Shown here piece after piece: positions 62,467-64,000 of a stretch of 64,000 nt of DNA. The position numbers and the translations under genes are program-made. The notes beneath the pieces were generated by a model that saw only the letters and a program-made list of their open reading frames with translations, did no database searches and had not been told where the DNA came from. Numbering within the stretch: position 1 is the first letter of the stretch; each line of letters begins with the position of its first letter. This DNA is from Mycolicibacterium doricum. GTDB lineage: Bacteria > Actinomycetota > Actinomycetes > Mycobacteriales > Mycobacteriaceae. The stretch covers positions 2,604,001 through 2,668,000 of the forward strand of contig NZ_AP022605.1 of assembly GCF_010728155.1 (NCBI RefSeq), given 5' to 3'.

Positions 62467-64000
62467 GTGGCACTTCCCAACCTGACCCGCGAGGCGGCCG
62501 TCGAACGCGCGGCCCTGGTCACCGTCGACAACTACCGCATCGAACTGGACCTCACCGACGGTGTCGCCGCGCCCGGCGAGAAGACGTTCCGCTCGGTCAC
62601 CACCGTCACGTTCGACGCGACGGCCGGCGCGGAGACCTACGTCGACATTGCGGCCGACACGATTCACGCGGCCACCCTCAACGGTGACGCCATCGACGTG
62701 TCGGGGTACGACGAGTCCACCGGCATCCCGCTGGTGGGGCTGGACGAGCGCAACGTGCTCGTCGTCGACGCCGACTGCCGCTACTCGAACACCGGTGAAG
62801 GACTGCACCGCTTCGTCGACCCGGTCGACGGCGAGGTGTACCTATACTCGCAGTTCGAGACCGCCGACGCCAAGCGCATGTTCGCCTGTTTCGACCAGCC
62901 CGACCTCAAGGCGACGTTCCACGTCACCGTCACCGCGCCCGCGCACTGGGAAGTGGTGTCCAACGGCGCCCTCGAGGGCAGTCGCTACGACGGCGCGGCT
63001 CAACCGAATGGCGGCGCGGGCGCCGCCAGGACACATGTGTTCGTGCCGACACCGCGGATGAGCACCTACCTCGTCGCGCTGATCGCCGGACCGTACGCCC
63101 GCTGGGACGACCTGTACCGCGATGAGCACGGCGAGATCCCGCTCGGGTTGTTCTGCCGCCGCTCGCTCGCGGAGTTCATGGACGCCGAGCGGCTGTTCAC
63201 CGAGACGAAGCAGGGATTCGGGTTCTATCACGACAACTTCGGCGTGCCGTACGCGTTCGGCAAATACGATCAGCTGTTCGTCCCGGAGTTCAACGCCGGT
63301 GCCATGGAAAACGCCGGCGCCGTCACGTTCCTCGAGGACTACGTCTTCCGCAGCAAGGTTACCCGCGCGTCCTACGAGCGGCGCGCCGAGACGGTGCTGC
63401 ACGAGATGGCGCACATGTGGTTCGGCGATCTGGTCACCATGGCCTGGTGGGACGACCTGTGGCTCAACGAATCATTCGCGACGTTCGCCTCGGTGCTGTG
63501 CCAGGCGGAGTCGACGGAGTACACCCAGGCGTGGACCACGTTCGCCAACGTGGAGAAGTCGTGGGCCTACCGTCAGGACCAGATGCCCTCGACCCATCCG
63601 GTCGCCGCCGACATCCCCGACCTGCACGCCGTCGAGGTGAACTTCGACGGCATCACCTACGCCAAGGGCGCCAGCGTCCTCAAACAGCTCGTCGCCTACG
63701 TGGGCCTGGAATCGTTCCTCGCCGGGCTGCGGGACTACTTCCGCGACCACGCTTTCGGCAACGCGACGTTCGGCGACCTGCTCGGTGCGCTGGAGAAGTC
63801 CTCGGGCCGCGACCTGTCCGGATGGGGCAGGCAGTGGCTCAAGACCACCGGGCTCAACACGCTGCGCGCCGATTTCGACCTCGACGGCGGGGGGCGATTC
63901 ACCCGCTTCGCGATCGCCCAGAGCGGTGCCGCTCCTGGAGCCGGCGAGACCCGCGTGCACCGACTCGCCGTGGGGGTGTACGACGACGATCCGACCACCG
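62467..64000 (+). CDS. pepN: Aminopeptidase N (M1 family), 5' part
   Basis: The gene runs off the right edge; 511 codons are present. The exopeptidase motif GAMENAG, the zinc site HEMAHMWFGD and the distal Glu in LWLNESFATF are all visible, with the substrate-binding ISP-type domain beginning after about residue 455. It trims N-terminal residues from peptides in the cytoplasm. GTG 62467 starts nine bases after the DUF732 stop. Confidence 0.95.
   Translation, partial: MALPNLTREAAVERAALVTVDNYRIELDLTDGVAAPGEKTFRSVTTVTFDATAGAETYVDIAADTIHAATLNGDAIDVSGYDESTGIPLVGLDERNVLVVDADCRYSNTGEGLHRFVDPVDGEVYLYSQFETADAKRMFACFDQPDLKATFHVTVTAPAHWEVVSNGALEGSRYDGAAQPNGGAGAARTHVFVPTPRMSTYLVALIAGPYARWDDLYRDEHGEIPLGLFCRRSLAEFMDAERLFTETKQGFGFYHDNFGVPYAFGKYDQLFVPEFNAGAMENAGAVTFLEDYVFRSKVTRASYERRAETVLHEMAHMWFGDLVTMAWWDDLWLNESFATFASVLCQAESTEYTQAWTTFANVEKSWAYRQDQMPSTHPVAADIPDLHAVEVNFDGITYAKGASVLKQLVAYVGLESFLAGLRDYFRDHAFGNATFGDLLGALEKSSGRDLSGWGRQWLKTTGLNTLRADFDLDGGGRFTRFAIAQSGAAPGAGETRVHRLAVGVYDDDPTT

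Overview
The window is high-GC actinobacterial DNA from a rapidly growing mycobacterium (Mycolicibacterium-like). Evidence for this is the strong G/C preference at third codon positions, frequent GTG starts, tandem rpf genes, KorAB, the octT-gpgP pair of methylglucose lipopolysaccharide synthesis and the two-ClpP operon. From memory, the gene order follows the M. tuberculosis block from about Rv2405 to Rv2467 with local gains and losses; eis, for example, is absent between degV and comEA. About 60 genes are intact, mostly on the minus strand. No insertion sequence, prophage or CRISPR array was seen.

Layout. 1-4.5 kb: the end of a PemK/MazF-like gene, a CBS-domain protein, and a three-gene set (circularly permuted ATP-grasp, alpha-E, transglutaminase) that is probably an uncharacterised peptide-modifying system. 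4.6-12 kb: rpsT, holA, comEC-comEA, degV, octT-gpgP-rsfS-nadD. 12-24.5 kb: a vWA/MoxR pair, proA, a sugar kinase, nadE, a cysteine hydrolase, a sirtuin, a secreted or cytosolic EEP nuclease, proB and obg. 24.6-33.4 kb: rpmA-rplU, rne, ndk, a small membrane protein, folC, valS. 33.5-41 kb: an oxidoreductase, an S9 peptidase, an FAD monooxygenase, two rpf genes and mobA. 41-49.5 kb: korAB, fdhD, a fatty-acid desaturase, clpX, clpP2-clpP1. 49.6-64 kb: tig, tRNA-Pro, tRNA-Gly, a small accessory block (lipoprotein, ion channel, bis-MGD oxidoreductase), a DUF1542-type membrane protein, a Na+/H+ antiporter, nei2, rpiB, fadD, a DsbA-fold reductase, a DUF732 protein and the 5' part of pepN.

Functional links. 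obg-proB with rplU-rpmA, and valS-folC-DUF4233, are tightly packed or overlapping operons. MobA (MGD cofactor), FdhD (sulfuration of the cofactor) and the 718-residue molybdopterin oxidoreductase are in three separate places but could work together. Tig, ClpP1, ClpP2 and ClpX form a protein-quality-control cluster, and a ClgR-like operator sits at the tig/clpP1 junction. Both rpf genes have GTGA-N6-TCAC sites of CRP type upstream.

The most unusual signals are: (i) a degenerate 37-bp copy of the tRNA-Gly 3' end 774 bp downstream of the intact gene, bracketing a lipoprotein gene like att-site scars; (ii) six short tandem duplications (13-20 bp) placed at stop codons, intergenic junctions or a ribosome-binding site; (iii) a CAG-encoded polyglutamine tail on the ATP-grasp protein; (iv) a GGTAAGT dyad operator with an overlapping promoter in front of comEA; (v) a 17-bp-arm palindrome that forms the last codons of the desaturase.
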